DNA from: Micromonospora orduensis
GTDB taxonomy: Bacteria > Actinomycetota > Actinomycetes > Mycobacteriales > Micromonosporaceae
DNA: 64,000 nt
Assembly: GCF_006228125.1 (NCBI RefSeq)
Contig: NZ_VDFY01000257.1
Location: forward strand, 1-64,000
Direction: 5' to 3'
Shown one piece after another: positions 34,250 through 42,793 of this stretch (within the stretch, counting starts at the first letter, position 1; each line of letters opens with the position of its first letter). The notes below the pieces were generated by a model, which saw only the letters and a program-made list of their open reading frames with translations, had not been told where the DNA came from and searched no databases. A program made the translations under genes and the position numbers.

Positions 34250-35652
34250 CGGTTTCCCTCGTGGATGGTCGGCGTCGTATTCGCGGCGGTGGAGGTCTGC
34301 ACGATCTTGAGCCGACCGAAGGCCAGGAGACCTTGATGTCCTCCCTCGTAGCCGTAGCCACTGGCATGCCGTCCACCGAGCGGCGCATCGGGAAACGCCG
34401 TCGGACACACGTTGATCGAGACGCCGCCAGCGTCCAGTCGCCGGGCGATCCCGGCCGCGTGGCTCGTCGCGCCGAAGACGTATGCGGACAGGGCGTAGTC
34501 GGTGGAGTTCGCCAACGCCACCGCCTCCTCGTCGGTGTCGTACGCGCGGAACGGCGCGATGGGGCCGAAGGGCTCCTCGGTCATCACCCGCGCCTGCGAC
34601 GGCACGTCGGACAGGACCGTCGCCGGGTAGTAGAACCCGGCTGTGTCCGGCACCACTCCCCCGGCCAGCACGGTCGCGCCCCGCGCGGCGGCGTCGACGA
34701 CCAGCTCCCGGACGGCGTCCCGGCGAGCGATGCTGTTCAGCGGGCCGAGCGTGCCGCCGGCGAAGTCGAAGCCCGGCAGAAGATCGCAGAACCGCTCAAG
34801 GAAGGCCGCGTACACGGGGCGTTCGACCAGGAAACGGCTCGGGGCGCCACAGCTCTGCCCCGCCGATCCGAATTTCGTCCGCACCAGCGTCTGCGCCGCC
34901 AGATCCAGGTCGGCGTCCGCGGTCACGATCGCTGGCGCGTGGCCGCCGAGTTCCAGGGTGCACGGCGTGAGGTTGTCCGCCGCCATGCCGGCGATCAGGC
35001 GGCCGACGCGGGTGGATCCGGTGAAGCTGACGTGCATGATCCCCGGCGATCGGACGAGCGCGGCCACCGTGGACGGAGCGCCGAAGACGACCTGGACGAC
35101 AGCTGCCGGCAGGCCCGCCTCCTCCGCCGCGGCGGCGATCGCCCGCGCCACACTCGGCGTCTCCTCGGGTGCCTTGATCACGACGGAACACCCGACGGCG
35201 AGGGCTGGCGCGAGCTTGCGCGCCAGCACCACCGCTGGGAAGTTCCAGGGCACGATCGCGAGCACCGGCCCGGCCGGCTCGACGAGAACCTCCCGGCCGG
35301 CGAACCCCTCCCGGCCGGGCAACGGCATGGGTCGCAGCAGATCGGTGGTCGCGCGCGCGAACCACTCGATCGTGTCCACCATGCGGTCAAGCTCCGCCCC
35401 CGCCTCGGCCGGCGTCTTGCCGTGCTCACGGCTGTACTCATACTTCAGCGCCTCGGTGCGCGCGCTCAGCACGTCGGCCATGCCGAACAGCAGCTCGCTG
35501 CGCCGCACCGGATCGATTCGCGACCAGGTTGTGAACGCTTGCCGGGCGGCGGCGACGACGCCGGGCACCTCCTCGACCGGCAGGAGAGCGACCCGGTCGA
35601 TGACCTCGGCGGTGCGCGGATCGACGACCGCCCGGTCCTCGATCAGGTCCAC
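34246..35652 (-). CDS. NAD(P)-dependent aldehyde dehydrogenase
   Basis: A 468-residue aldehyde dehydrogenase. It has the PWNFPAVVLARKLAPAL motif, VSFTGSTRVGR, the general base in TLELGGHAP (about residue 232) and the nucleophile in GQSCGAPSR (about residue 266). GTG 35652 lies 10 bases inside the end of the oxygenase gene, so the two are coupled. In this operon it likely oxidises a semialdehyde intermediate of a precursor amino acid, possibly the oxygenase product. No substrate can be assigned. Confidence 0.88.
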   Translation of the reverse strand: MDLIEDRAVVDPRTAEVIDRVALLPVEEVPGVVAAARQAFTTWSRIDPVRRSELLFGMADVLSARTEALKYEYSREHGKTPAEAGAELDRMVDTIEWFARATTDLLRPMPLPGREGFAGREVLVEPAGPVLAIVPWNFPAVVLARKLAPALAVGCSVVIKAPEETPSVARAIAAAAEEAGLPAAVVQVVFGAPSTVAALVRSPGIMHVSFTGSTRVGRLIAGMAADNLTPCTLELGGHAPAIVTADADLDLAAQTLVRTKFGSAGQSCGAPSRFLVERPVYAAFLERFCDLLPGFDFAGGTLGPLNSIARRDAVRELVVDAAARGATVLAGGVVPDTAGFYYPATVLSDVPSQARVMTEEPFGPIAPFRAYDTDEEAVALANSTDYALSAYVFGATSHAAGIARRLDAGGVSINVCPTAFPDAPLGGRHASGYGYEGGHQGLLAFGRLKIVQTSTAANTTPTIHEGNR

Positions 35653-36515
35653 GACACCACGGTCTTGTCGTCGATGAAGCCCAGCAGGGCGGCCAGCGTG
35701 GTGCGGCGTGCCTCGGGGTCGACGTTCGGTTCGACCGCGTGCACGTGCGCACCGTTGAAGACGTAGACGTCGCCGGGGTTGACGTCTACGCGTAGCAGCT
35801 CGAACCCGTCCACCGCACCCCGCGGGTAAGGCGAACCCGTGTAGTGCAGGCCGAGGCGCCGCTTGCTCTCGTCGTCCGGCCGGATGTTGTAGTAGAACAG
35901 CCGCCCACCAGTGCCGTTCTCCAGGCAGATGTTGAGCGCGGCGGGCTGATATCCGAGCACCTGCTGGATCTCGAAGTCCGCCTGCTGCGGCTCGGAACAC
36001 TGGGACCGGTCCTCGTGCGGGACGAGCGCGAACTCGCCGTGGCCGTGCCAGGAGCGCAGAAGCGCCATGCAGGCCTGCCGGCCGTCCTTCTCGGCCAGCC
36101 GGAATATCGCGCCCTGCGGCGCCAGCGCGTCGGACAGCCCTCGCCGGAACCGGTCCAGCGGCCTGCCGGGAACGTCAAGCACCTCGGCCACCGCCGCGGC
36201 CGACTCGGCGCACTCGTCGAGGTATTGTCCGGTCGGCTTGTGATAGTGATACGTGCCGAGGTAGTGCCCCGGCGGCGAGGGGCGCTCTCTGATCGACGGG
36301 CTGGCCCAGAACCGGCTCGCGATCTGCTCGCACACGTCGGGGCTGATCATCCCGCGGAAGATGACGCCGGCCACACGTCCGTTCAGGACGTCGACCACCT
36401 CTTCCGGCCGGAAGTCGTCGAACTCCCGGAACGTGAAGTACTCCTCGTCGCCGGACCAACCGGTGACGGGTCTGACCCGCTCCTGGTCGGGCGACTCCTC
36501 ATGCACCGATATCAT
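35643..36515 (-). CDS. Putative Fe(II)/2-oxoglutarate-dependent oxygenase
   Basis: A 290-residue protein with a double-stranded beta-helix pattern. The likely iron ligands are His and Asp in VPHEDRSQ (about residue 166) and His in GAHVHAVEP (about residue 260), with an Arg about 12 residues later (RRTTLAAL) for 2-oxoglutarate. ATG 36515 follows GGAGGG. It is second in the operon led by the MppJ-like methyltransferase. It probably hydroxylates or oxidises an amino acid or carrier-bound residue. Confidence is limited because only the triad pattern, not a close family, was recognised. Confidence 0.68.
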   Translation of the reverse strand: MISVHEESPDQERVRPVTGWSGDEEYFTFREFDDFRPEEVVDVLNGRVAGVIFRGMISPDVCEQIASRFWASPSIRERPSPPGHYLGTYHYHKPTGQYLDECAESAAAVAEVLDVPGRPLDRFRRGLSDALAPQGAIFRLAEKDGRQACMALLRSWHGHGEFALVPHEDRSQCSEPQQADFEIQQVLGYQPAALNICLENGTGGRLFYYNIRPDDESKRRLGLHYTGSPYPRGAVDGFELLRVDVNPGDVYVFNGAHVHAVEPNVDPEARRTTLAALLGFIDDKTVVSWT

Positions 36516-36567
36516 CGACCCTCCTCGATCAATGTGTGCGGATTCCCGCCCGGACGGCTGGAGGTGG

Positions 36568-37569
36568 TCACTTGTGCGCGAGGAAGAGCCGGCCGGTCGG
36601 GAAGCGGTGCGCGATGCACGTCGTGCCGCCGAAACCGGCCTTGACCAGCTTCTCCTGCCACTCCTCCGCCGTCAGCAGGCGGCGGCGCATGAACTGCTGA
36701 TGGTAATAGGTCACGATGGTGCTGAAGCGCCGCTCACGTTCGTTCGGCACAAACGGGACCGCGTCGGTGATGGCCATGATGCCGCCCGGCCGCAGCGCGT
36801 CGTAGCAGTTGCTCAGCACCGCGTCGGCGACGTCCTCCTCGTCCGGCAACATGTCGTGGAAGACGAATCCGGCGTGAATGACGTCGGCCCCCTCCAGCGG
36901 CGACGGGTCGTCGGCAACCGACTGGATGGAGCGCTCGACGACGGTGAGCCGATCGCCCACGCCGGCCAACTTGGCGGCGGTCGCGGCCTCACGGCAGGCA
37001 CTGCCGTCCAGGTCGAGTGCCACCGCGGTGCTGCCTGGCACGGCGAGCAGGGTCTCGATGAGCAGCCGCGCGGTACCCGCGCCGAGGTCGACGACGCGGC
37101 TCGGCCTGGCTTCGATGATTGTGGACAGAGCCTTGGGATAGAAGGCCTGCGAGCCCATCCACTGGGAGGCGACCGCCACCTGGCGGCCATCCCGGACGTA
37201 CTGGGCGCCCGCCCGCACCGGGTCGCGCAGGAACTCGGCGATGTGCTCGATGAAGGGCCGGTTCGCGTTGAGCACCCAGGACATGTATCCCGACTCGTAC
37301 AGCCGGTCGGCAAAGTCGTCGGCCGCCCGGAAGGCACCGGCGTCGTCCGCCCTGACCACCAGACCGGCCGCGGCCAGCGCGTGCAGGTAACTGGCGGCAC
37401 CCGCCTGCGGCACCTCCGCGGCCTCGGCGATCTCCTTCGCCCCGAACGGTGATTCCCGCTGCAGGACATCCAGGACGCCCAGCCGATCGGCCATTTCCAG
37501 GAGAGACGCTACCGCCGCCATGTCGGCGGCGGTCTCCCGCGTCGTCGCGGACTCATTCCGGTCGTTCAT
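36568..37569 (-). CDS. SAM-dependent methyltransferase, MppJ-like
   Basis: A 333-residue methyltransferase with an N-terminal winged-helix dimer domain (EIAEAAEVPQAGAASYLHAL) and the SAM motif VVDLGAGTARLL near residue 161. Then come VALDLDGSA and the C-terminal GFGGTTCIAHRFPTGRLFL. The layout matches O-methyltransferase-fold enzymes that include MppJ, which C-methylates phenylpyruvate. With two aminotransferases in the cluster, a beta-methyl amino acid is a reasonable product, but this is inference. It is the first gene of the 37.6-25.5 kb operon; a candidate LmbU operator lies 287 bases upstream. Confidence 0.75.
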   Translation of the reverse strand: MNDRNESATTRETAADMAAVASLLEMADRLGVLDVLQRESPFGAKEIAEAAEVPQAGAASYLHALAAAGLVVRADDAGAFRAADDFADRLYESGYMSWVLNANRPFIEHIAEFLRDPVRAGAQYVRDGRQVAVASQWMGSQAFYPKALSTIIEARPSRVVDLGAGTARLLIETLLAVPGSTAVALDLDGSACREAATAAKLAGVGDRLTVVERSIQSVADDPSPLEGADVIHAGFVFHDMLPDEEDVADAVLSNCYDALRPGGIMAITDAVPFVPNERERRFSTIVTYYHQQFMRRRLLTAEEWQEKLVKAGFGGTTCIAHRFPTGRLFLAHK

Positions 37570-37761
37570 GACATCACCAATCCAGGGAACGGGAGCAGAT
37601 GCGGGTTCTGCCCGACTGTCGCAAGCTGGGGGCGCGACTCGGGTAACTGCGCGGATCCCCGAAACGCGATATCAGCTAGCGGGACGCAATGCATTCCGTC
37701 GATGCGATCGTGGTTCACAGTACCCGCCGGTCAAGGCATGATGTCCACCGTCACTCGATGA

Positions 37762-37780
37762 CTGTCCCACTCGGGGACAG
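37762..37780. promoter_or_regulatory. Inverted repeat CTGTCCC-N5-GGGACAG
   Basis: Seven-base arms around ACTCG in the 556-base divergent region between the methyltransferase (37569) and MbtH (38126). A GTCCC/GGGAC pattern also makes up the arms of the palindrome at 43127. It could be a second operator class. Confidence 0.35.
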
Positions 37781-37855
37781 CACCGGAACGACCAGACGCG
37801 CCGCGCATCAATAGCGGCAGAAGACCAGCTCAACGCTTAGGCCACGCCGGCTCCC

Positions 37856-37871
37856 GTCTCGCCGGCGAGAC
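37856..37871. promoter_or_regulatory. Candidate LmbU-family operator
   Basis: GTCTCGCCGGCGAGAC, a perfect 16-bp palindrome with the CGCCGGCG core, between the divergent methyltransferase operon and mbtH. It is the best copy of the cluster motif. Confidence 0.7.
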
Positions 37872-38125
37872 ACGAGCGACATCTGCGCGGTCCGGACCGG
37901 GGGCCTGCTATTGCCGAAGCGGCCGACGGCAGCATTCGAAATTGTTCGGCCATACGTTGACACGACCCATCACCCCCCCGTTCAATGGAACAGCAAAACA
38001 AAATGCGACCACCCACCGGATCGGGGTGGATTACACTACTCACCGCCCATCCGGCTCGTCCCGCTTGTCGCGGCCGAATTCGTCCGGCGCGTCACCGCAC
38101 TCGTCCCATTACAAGGAGATACGCG

Positions 38126-38341
38126 ATGACCAATCCTTTCGATCGTGACGATGCGATCTACCTCGTGCTCGTCAACGACGAGGGCCAGCATTCGCTCTGG
38201 CCCGACTTCATCGACGTACCTGCCGGGTGGACCGTCTCGTTCGGCCCGGAGCCTCGCCAGGCATGCCTCGACTATGTCGAGCAGAACTGGACCGACATGC
38301 GGCCGGCCAGCCTGGTCCGCGCCATGAGCGAGTCGCAGTGA
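38126..38341 (+). CDS. mbtH: MbtH-like protein
   Basis: A 71-residue protein with the MbtH signature: [24 protein letters not shown], then VPAGW and the C-terminal NWTDMRP with the invariant Trp residues. MbtH proteins bind A domains and are needed for solubility or activity of many actinomycete NRPSs. AAGGAG stands eight bases before ATG 38126. The upstream 556-base region holds two palindromes, so this gene and the divergent methyltransferase operon are probably co-controlled. Confidence 0.96.
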   Translation: MTNPFDRDDAIYLVLVNDEGQHSLWPDFIDVPAGWTVSFGPEPRQACLDYVEQNWTDMRPASLVRAMSESQ

Positions 38342-38410
38342 CACTGGTCGACGATGCTGACGGCGGTCAGGCCGGTTGACCTGACGCAGTCGATCTTCTG
38401 GTCGATACCG

Positions 38411-38442
38411 CGATCAGGCTGCGGCTCGCCGCAGCCTGATCG
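38411..38442. terminator. Perfect 15-bp inverted repeat between convergent mbtH and P450
   Basis: CGATCAGGCTGCGGC (38411-38425) pairs perfectly with 38428-38442 around a TC loop. It overlaps the last codons of the P450 gene and lies 70 bases after mbtH. It is a strong bidirectional terminator that also encodes the P450 C-terminus. Confidence 0.75.
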
Positions 38443-39643
38443 GCATGTGTTCGACACCGCCGATCAGATTCGACCGCATCCGCCGCACCTCGCCGGTGAG
38501 TTCCGGCAGCTCCACCCGACGCAGCATCTCGTCGAAGAAGATGGTCAGCTCGGTGGTGGCCAGCGCCGAGCCGATGCAGTAGTGCGCGCCGTGGGCGAAG
38601 GTCAGGTGTCGGTTCGGGGATCGCTCGATGTCGAAGAGATCCGGATCGGGGAAGAGCCTCTCGTCGCGGTTCGCCGACGACAGCCAGAGCGTCACCATGT
38701 CCCCGGCCCTGATCTGCCGGCCGCCGAGCTCGGTGTCACGGGCTGCGGTCCGCAGCACATGCATGGCCGGGGTGCTGTAGCGCAGGATCTCGCGTATCGC
38801 GCCCGGTAGCAGCGAGCGGTCCGCCCGCACCCGATGCCATTGCTCCGGATTCCGGATGAAGGCGAGCAGACCCTTGATGGTGGCGTGTCGGGTGGTCTCG
38901 TTGCCGCCGGACACCAGCCCGTTGCAATTGAGGATGATCTCCTCGTTGGTAAGCGGCCGATCGTCGATCGAGCCGTGCACCAGGGCGCTGATGATGTCTT
39001 CCTGGCGCTGCTCACGGCGCTGCCGCATCAGCTCGTCGTAGTAGAGGAAGATCTCGGTGTGCGCGGCTGCGGCCAGTTCCGCATCGGCCGTCGAGGCACC
39101 GACACCGAACGCCGCCTTGGTCTGCTTCAGCATGAAGTCCCAGCCCTCGCGGGGCACCCCCAGCATGTCGCAGATGACCGAGACCGGAAGCCGGGCGGCG
39201 ACCTCGGCGAAGTCGCACTCGCCCTGGTCAAGGGCGGTCTCGATGATGTCGATCGCAGTGCTGCGCATGTTCGTCTCGAGCCGCTGGACCATTTTGGGGG
39301 TGAATCCATTGCTCACGATCCGGCGGATCTTGCCGTGTCGTGGCGGATCGGTGATGACCATCATCTTCCCGGTCGCGGCGGCAGTGGCGACCGGGTCGGC
39401 GTCCAGGCGCATGCCCCCGGTCGAGCTGAACGTCTGTGCGTCGGCGAGCGCCCGGGAGACCAGGTCGTAGCTGAGCACTGCCCAGAACGAGGGCTTTCCG
39501 TCGCGATCCACCCGATGCACCGGTGCTGCGGCGCGCAGACCGTCCAGGATGGCAGTCGCCCTGTCGTCGCGGTACAGCGTGGGATCCGACAGGTCGGGAA
39601 CGGGAGCGGTTGGCGCGGGGCCGTCCTCGGTCGTACCGATCAT
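38414..39643 (-). CDS. Cytochrome P450, CYP163-like amino acid beta-hydroxylase type
   Basis: A 409-residue P450. The I-helix SGGNETTRHA is the GGNETT form seen in OxyD/NovI/NikQ-type enzymes. ExxR is EILR, followed by YSTPAMHVLR, and the heme-cysteine motif is FAHGAHYCIG (about residue 354). These enzymes beta-hydroxylate an aminoacyl group on a partner carrier protein. The gene is coupled by ATGA to a type II thioesterase, itself coupled to an A-PCP protein. This is the same trio as in beta-hydroxytyrosine and beta-hydroxyhistidine supply. The start is ATG 39643; the long open frame upstream belongs to the thioesterase region. Confidence 0.9.
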   Translation of the reverse strand: MIGTTEDGPAPTAPVPDLSDPTLYRDDRATAILDGLRAAAPVHRVDRDGKPSFWAVLSYDLVSRALADAQTFSSTGGMRLDADPVATAAATGKMMVITDPPRHGKIRRIVSNGFTPKMVQRLETNMRSTAIDIIETALDQGECDFAEVAARLPVSVICDMLGVPREGWDFMLKQTKAAFGVGASTADAELAAAAHTEIFLYYDELMRQRREQRQEDIISALVHGSIDDRPLTNEEIILNCNGLVSGGNETTRHATIKGLLAFIRNPEQWHRVRADRSLLPGAIREILRYSTPAMHVLRTAARDTELGGRQIRAGDMVTLWLSSANRDERLFPDPDLFDIERSPNRHLTFAHGAHYCIGSALATTELTIFFDEMLRRVELPELTGEVRRMRSNLIGGVEHMPIRLRRAAA

Positions 39644-40428
39644 TTCTGGTCCACCAATCCGAACCCCAGCCGGTCGGCCAGTGCTCTCACCAGCTCTTCG
39701 CGCTGCTCCTGCAGGTAGAAGTGACCGCCCGGGAACACCCGGAGGTACGGGGCCGTGGCGACGAGATCGGCCCAGCGCCGCAGCATCGGCACCTCGACGC
39801 CGGGATCTTCGGAACCGCCGAACACGGTCACCGGCACCCGGAGCGCCTCCCGCTCGACGTACTCGTACGTCTCGCAGGCGGTGAAGTCGGCCCGCAGCAC
39901 CGGCAGCAACAGATCCAGGAGCTCGGGAAGCTCGACGAGGTCCGCCGGGGTGCCCTCGAGGCCGACGATGTGCGCCATGAACTCCTGGTCGGGCAGCAGG
40001 CGCACACCGGCCGGCCGGGTAAGGTGCGGCGGCGCGAACCCGGAGAGCGCCAGGTGCTGCGGCGGCACGCCACGCGCGCCGAGTTCGTAGGTCAGTTCGT
40101 ACGAGAGCAGCGCGCCCATGCTGTGGCCGAAGAACGCGAACGGAACGTCCCCGGCTCGGTGCAGGATCGGTTCGGTGAGCCGTTCCGTCAGGCGCCGGAT
40201 CGACAGTTCGCACGGCTCGTTGAACCGGCCCTCGCGGCCGGGCAGCTGCACCGGCACGACCTCGACCCGAGGGTCCAGCAGCTTCTGCCAATCCCGGTAG
40301 GCCGACGCGCCGCCGCCGCCGTGATGCAGGCAGAACAAGCGCAGTTCGGGCTTGCCTGTCAGCGGGGCGATCGGGAACCACGCGGACAGTTCGCCGGGCC
40401 GGAGCCCGGTCTCGCTAACGCTGTCCAC
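39640..40428 (-). CDS. Type II thioesterase
   Basis: A 262-residue alpha/beta hydrolase: FCLHHGGGGASAYRDW, VQLPGREGRFNEP, nucleophile FFGHSMGALLSYE (Ser near residue 101), GGSEDPGV and the catalytic His in FPGGHFYL. It either clears misprimed carriers or releases the hydroxylated amino acid from the neighbouring A-PCP protein, as the thioesterases in beta-hydroxylation cassettes do. GTG 40428 overlaps the A-PCP gene by 14 bases. Confidence 0.9.
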   Translation of the reverse strand: MDSVSETGLRPGELSAWFPIAPLTGKPELRLFCLHHGGGGASAYRDWQKLLDPRVEVVPVQLPGREGRFNEPCELSIRRLTERLTEPILHRAGDVPFAFFGHSMGALLSYELTYELGARGVPPQHLALSGFAPPHLTRPAGVRLLPDQEFMAHIVGLEGTPADLVELPELLDLLLPVLRADFTACETYEYVEREALRVPVTVFGGSEDPGVEVPMLRRWADLVATAPYLRVFPGGHFYLQEQREELVRALADRLGFGLVDQK

Positions 40429-42793
40429 TGTCGCCGATTTCTTCGATCATGCCGGTGATGGTGGGCTTCCGGTAGAGCGCCGCGGCCGGCACGGTGATCC
40501 CGAGCTCGCGCTGCACGGTGGCGAGAAGCCGTGCGGCGACCAGCGAATAGCCACCGAGGCCGAAGAAGTCGTCCTCGACGCCGACGGGCTCGACGCCGAG
40601 AACGTCGCCCCAGAGCTCGGCGAGGCGCCGCTCCAGCGCCGTCCGGGGCGCGACGAACGTGGTGGACAACGCGCGCGGCAGTCGATGCACGGCGGGCAGT
40701 GCCCGGCGATCGAGCTTGCCGTTGCGATTGAGCGGCAGATCCGGGTAGGCGAGGACGGCCCACGGAACCATGTACGGGGGCAGCACCTGTCGCAACGCTG
40801 CCAGTAGACGGGAGCCGCGCTCGGTCGGGTCGGGCGCGGACGGATCGCCGTCCGCCACCACGTAGGCCAACAGGCGCTTACCCCCGACTCCGTCCTCCTG
40901 CGGGACGATCACGCCCGCGCGCACCCCAGGCATGGCGCTCAGGACCGCCTCCACGTGGCCGATCTCGACCCGGAACCCTCGGATCTTGACCTGTTGGTCG
41001 GCCCGGCCGACGAACTCCAGCACCCCGTCGGACCGCCGGCGGACCAGGTCTCCCGTGCGGTACATGCGGGCACCGGGCTCGCCGGACGGGTCGGCGACGA
41101 ACCGCTCCGCGGTCGCTCCCGGTCGGCCGATGAAGCCGCGAGCCAGACCGGGGCCGCTCGCGTAGAGCTCCCCGCACACGCCGACCGGGACCGGACGCAG
41201 CGCGGCGTCCAAGACGGCGATGCGCGTTCCGTTGATGGGCGTGCCGATGGGCACGACCCCGTCCTCCAGCCGGCCGCGGACGCTCCAACACGTGGTGTAG
41301 GACGTGTTCTCGGTCGGCCCGTAGCCGTTGGTGAACGTCACGTCCGGGTACGCGTCCAGCAACCGCGCAACGTGCCCGGGCGAGGCGACATCTCCGCCGC
41401 TGAGCACGTGCCGCACGGTGCGGAAGCAGTCCAGATGCGAGCCGACCATCTGATTGAACAGTCCGGTCGTCAGCAGCAGGACTGTTACACCCTGGGCGGT
41501 GATTTCGCGGGCGAGCCGCTCGAAGTCACCCGCGTCCCCGGCCAGCACGGCAAGCCGGGCACCGTTGAGCAGGGGACCCCAGATCTCGATGGTCGAGGCG
41601 TCGAACGCGACCGGCGCCAGCTGGAGAATGACGTCATCCGGGCCGATCTCAACCCAGTCCGGGCCGCGCAGCAGCCGGGCGACGGCGCGATGCGGCACGC
41701 CGACCGCCTTCGGCTCACCTGTGGAACCCGAGGTGCAGCTGACGTAGGCCAGGTGGTCGGGGGTGACGAGCGGTCGGTCGAACGCCGGCAGCCTCCCGGA
41801 GGCGGCGTCTGTCAGCTCGCCGGCCTCGACGACGACGACGGCGTCCTCGACCTGGTCCCGCCGGTCCTTCTCGACCACGGCGAGCCGCGCGCCAGCCAGT
41901 CTCAGGAGCTGCGCGCAGCGGGACGGGGGGTCGCCGGCTTCCACGGCGAGATAGGCGGCCCCTGCCTTCAACACGGCGAGCAGCATGACGACCAGATCAG
42001 CCGAGCGTTGGTGGGCGATGCCGACCACGTCGCCCGGCCGCACACCGCGGACGCACAGCGCAGCGGCCATTCGGTCGGACCGGTCGTCCAGGTCGCGGTA
42101 GCTGAGGGTGTCCGTACCGCACACCACGGCCGGGGCGTGCGGGCGCAGCCTGACCTGGTCGCCTACCAGGTCAGGCAGGCTACGAGCCGCCTCGGCGGAC
42201 CGGCCTGTGCCGTTCAGAGCGGTGACGGCCGCCTCTTCCTCCGGCTCCAGCAGCGGAAGGACGGAGATCCTGGTGCCGCCGTCGCGGGCACCCGACCGTT
42301 CCGCCTTCTCAAGTTGCCTGCAGAGGTCCGCAGCGGTGGTCCCGTCGTCGCCCCCGAGGGTGGCGGCGAAACGGACTCGTCGGTCTCGGCCGACAGTGGC
42401 GCGGACTACCGGCATCGACGCGTCTGCGGCAGCGGGAAGGTCCCCGTCCTTCGGCGCGACGTCGAATTCCTGTTCGATGAAGTCGAAGTGGACGTCCGGA
42501 TCGCCGCCGTCGGACTCCGCGATCGTGACGTCGGAGTCCGCGAGGTGGTCGAGCGAGTTGCCGAGGCGCTCGGCGAGCAGGGAGAAGGCGGGATCGTCGG
42601 CGAGATCGGCCACCACGCGCCCCGAGAGCCCGTCGCCGCTGGCCGAAATCCTACATCGAACGATGACGCGGTCGTTCCCGCTGCGTCGATGAAAAACTGC
42701 GACTACGGCCGCGAGCGATGCTCGCAGCAAAGGAAGCGAATTGGTACGTAGAACGTCGTCAGGTCTCAGTGCATAAGCTTCTTCAGTGCTCAA
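40415..42793 (-). CDS. NRPS with truncated C-like N-terminus, A and PCP domains
   Basis: A 792-residue protein. Residues ~1-165 resemble only the C-terminal half of a condensation domain (LLRASLAAVVAVFHRRSG...) and lack HHxxxDG. An A domain follows (CTSGSTGEPKA near residue 354, NGYGPTENTSY, YRTGDLVR), then a carrier reading FFGLGGYSLVAA (about 749), with Tyr where His is usual. The pocket by eye is D-A-I-L-L-G-G-S-Y-K, which I cannot assign. TTG 42793 has GGGAGG nine bases upstream. The downstream TEII and P450 suggest that it loads an amino acid for beta-hydroxylation. Confidence 0.87.
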   Translation of the reverse strand: MSTEEAYALRPDDVLRTNSLPLLRASLAAVVAVFHRRSGNDRVIVRCRISASGDGLSGRVVADLADDPAFSLLAERLGNSLDHLADSDVTIAESDGGDPDVHFDFIEQEFDVAPKDGDLPAAADASMPVVRATVGRDRRVRFAATLGGDDGTTAADLCRQLEKAERSGARDGGTRISVLPLLEPEEEAAVTALNGTGRSAEAARSLPDLVGDQVRLRPHAPAVVCGTDTLSYRDLDDRSDRMAAALCVRGVRPGDVVGIAHQRSADLVVMLLAVLKAGAAYLAVEAGDPPSRCAQLLRLAGARLAVVEKDRRDQVEDAVVVVEAGELTDAASGRLPAFDRPLVTPDHLAYVSCTSGSTGEPKAVGVPHRAVARLLRGPDWVEIGPDDVILQLAPVAFDASTIEIWGPLLNGARLAVLAGDAGDFERLAREITAQGVTVLLLTTGLFNQMVGSHLDCFRTVRHVLSGGDVASPGHVARLLDAYPDVTFTNGYGPTENTSYTTCWSVRGRLEDGVVPIGTPINGTRIAVLDAALRPVPVGVCGELYASGPGLARGFIGRPGATAERFVADPSGEPGARMYRTGDLVRRRSDGVLEFVGRADQQVKIRGFRVEIGHVEAVLSAMPGVRAGVIVPQEDGVGGKRLLAYVVADGDPSAPDPTERGSRLLAALRQVLPPYMVPWAVLAYPDLPLNRNGKLDRRALPAVHRLPRALSTTFVAPRTALERRLAELWGDVLGVEPVGVEDDFFGLGGYSLVAARLLATVQRELGITVPAAALYRKPTITGMIEEIGDSGQR

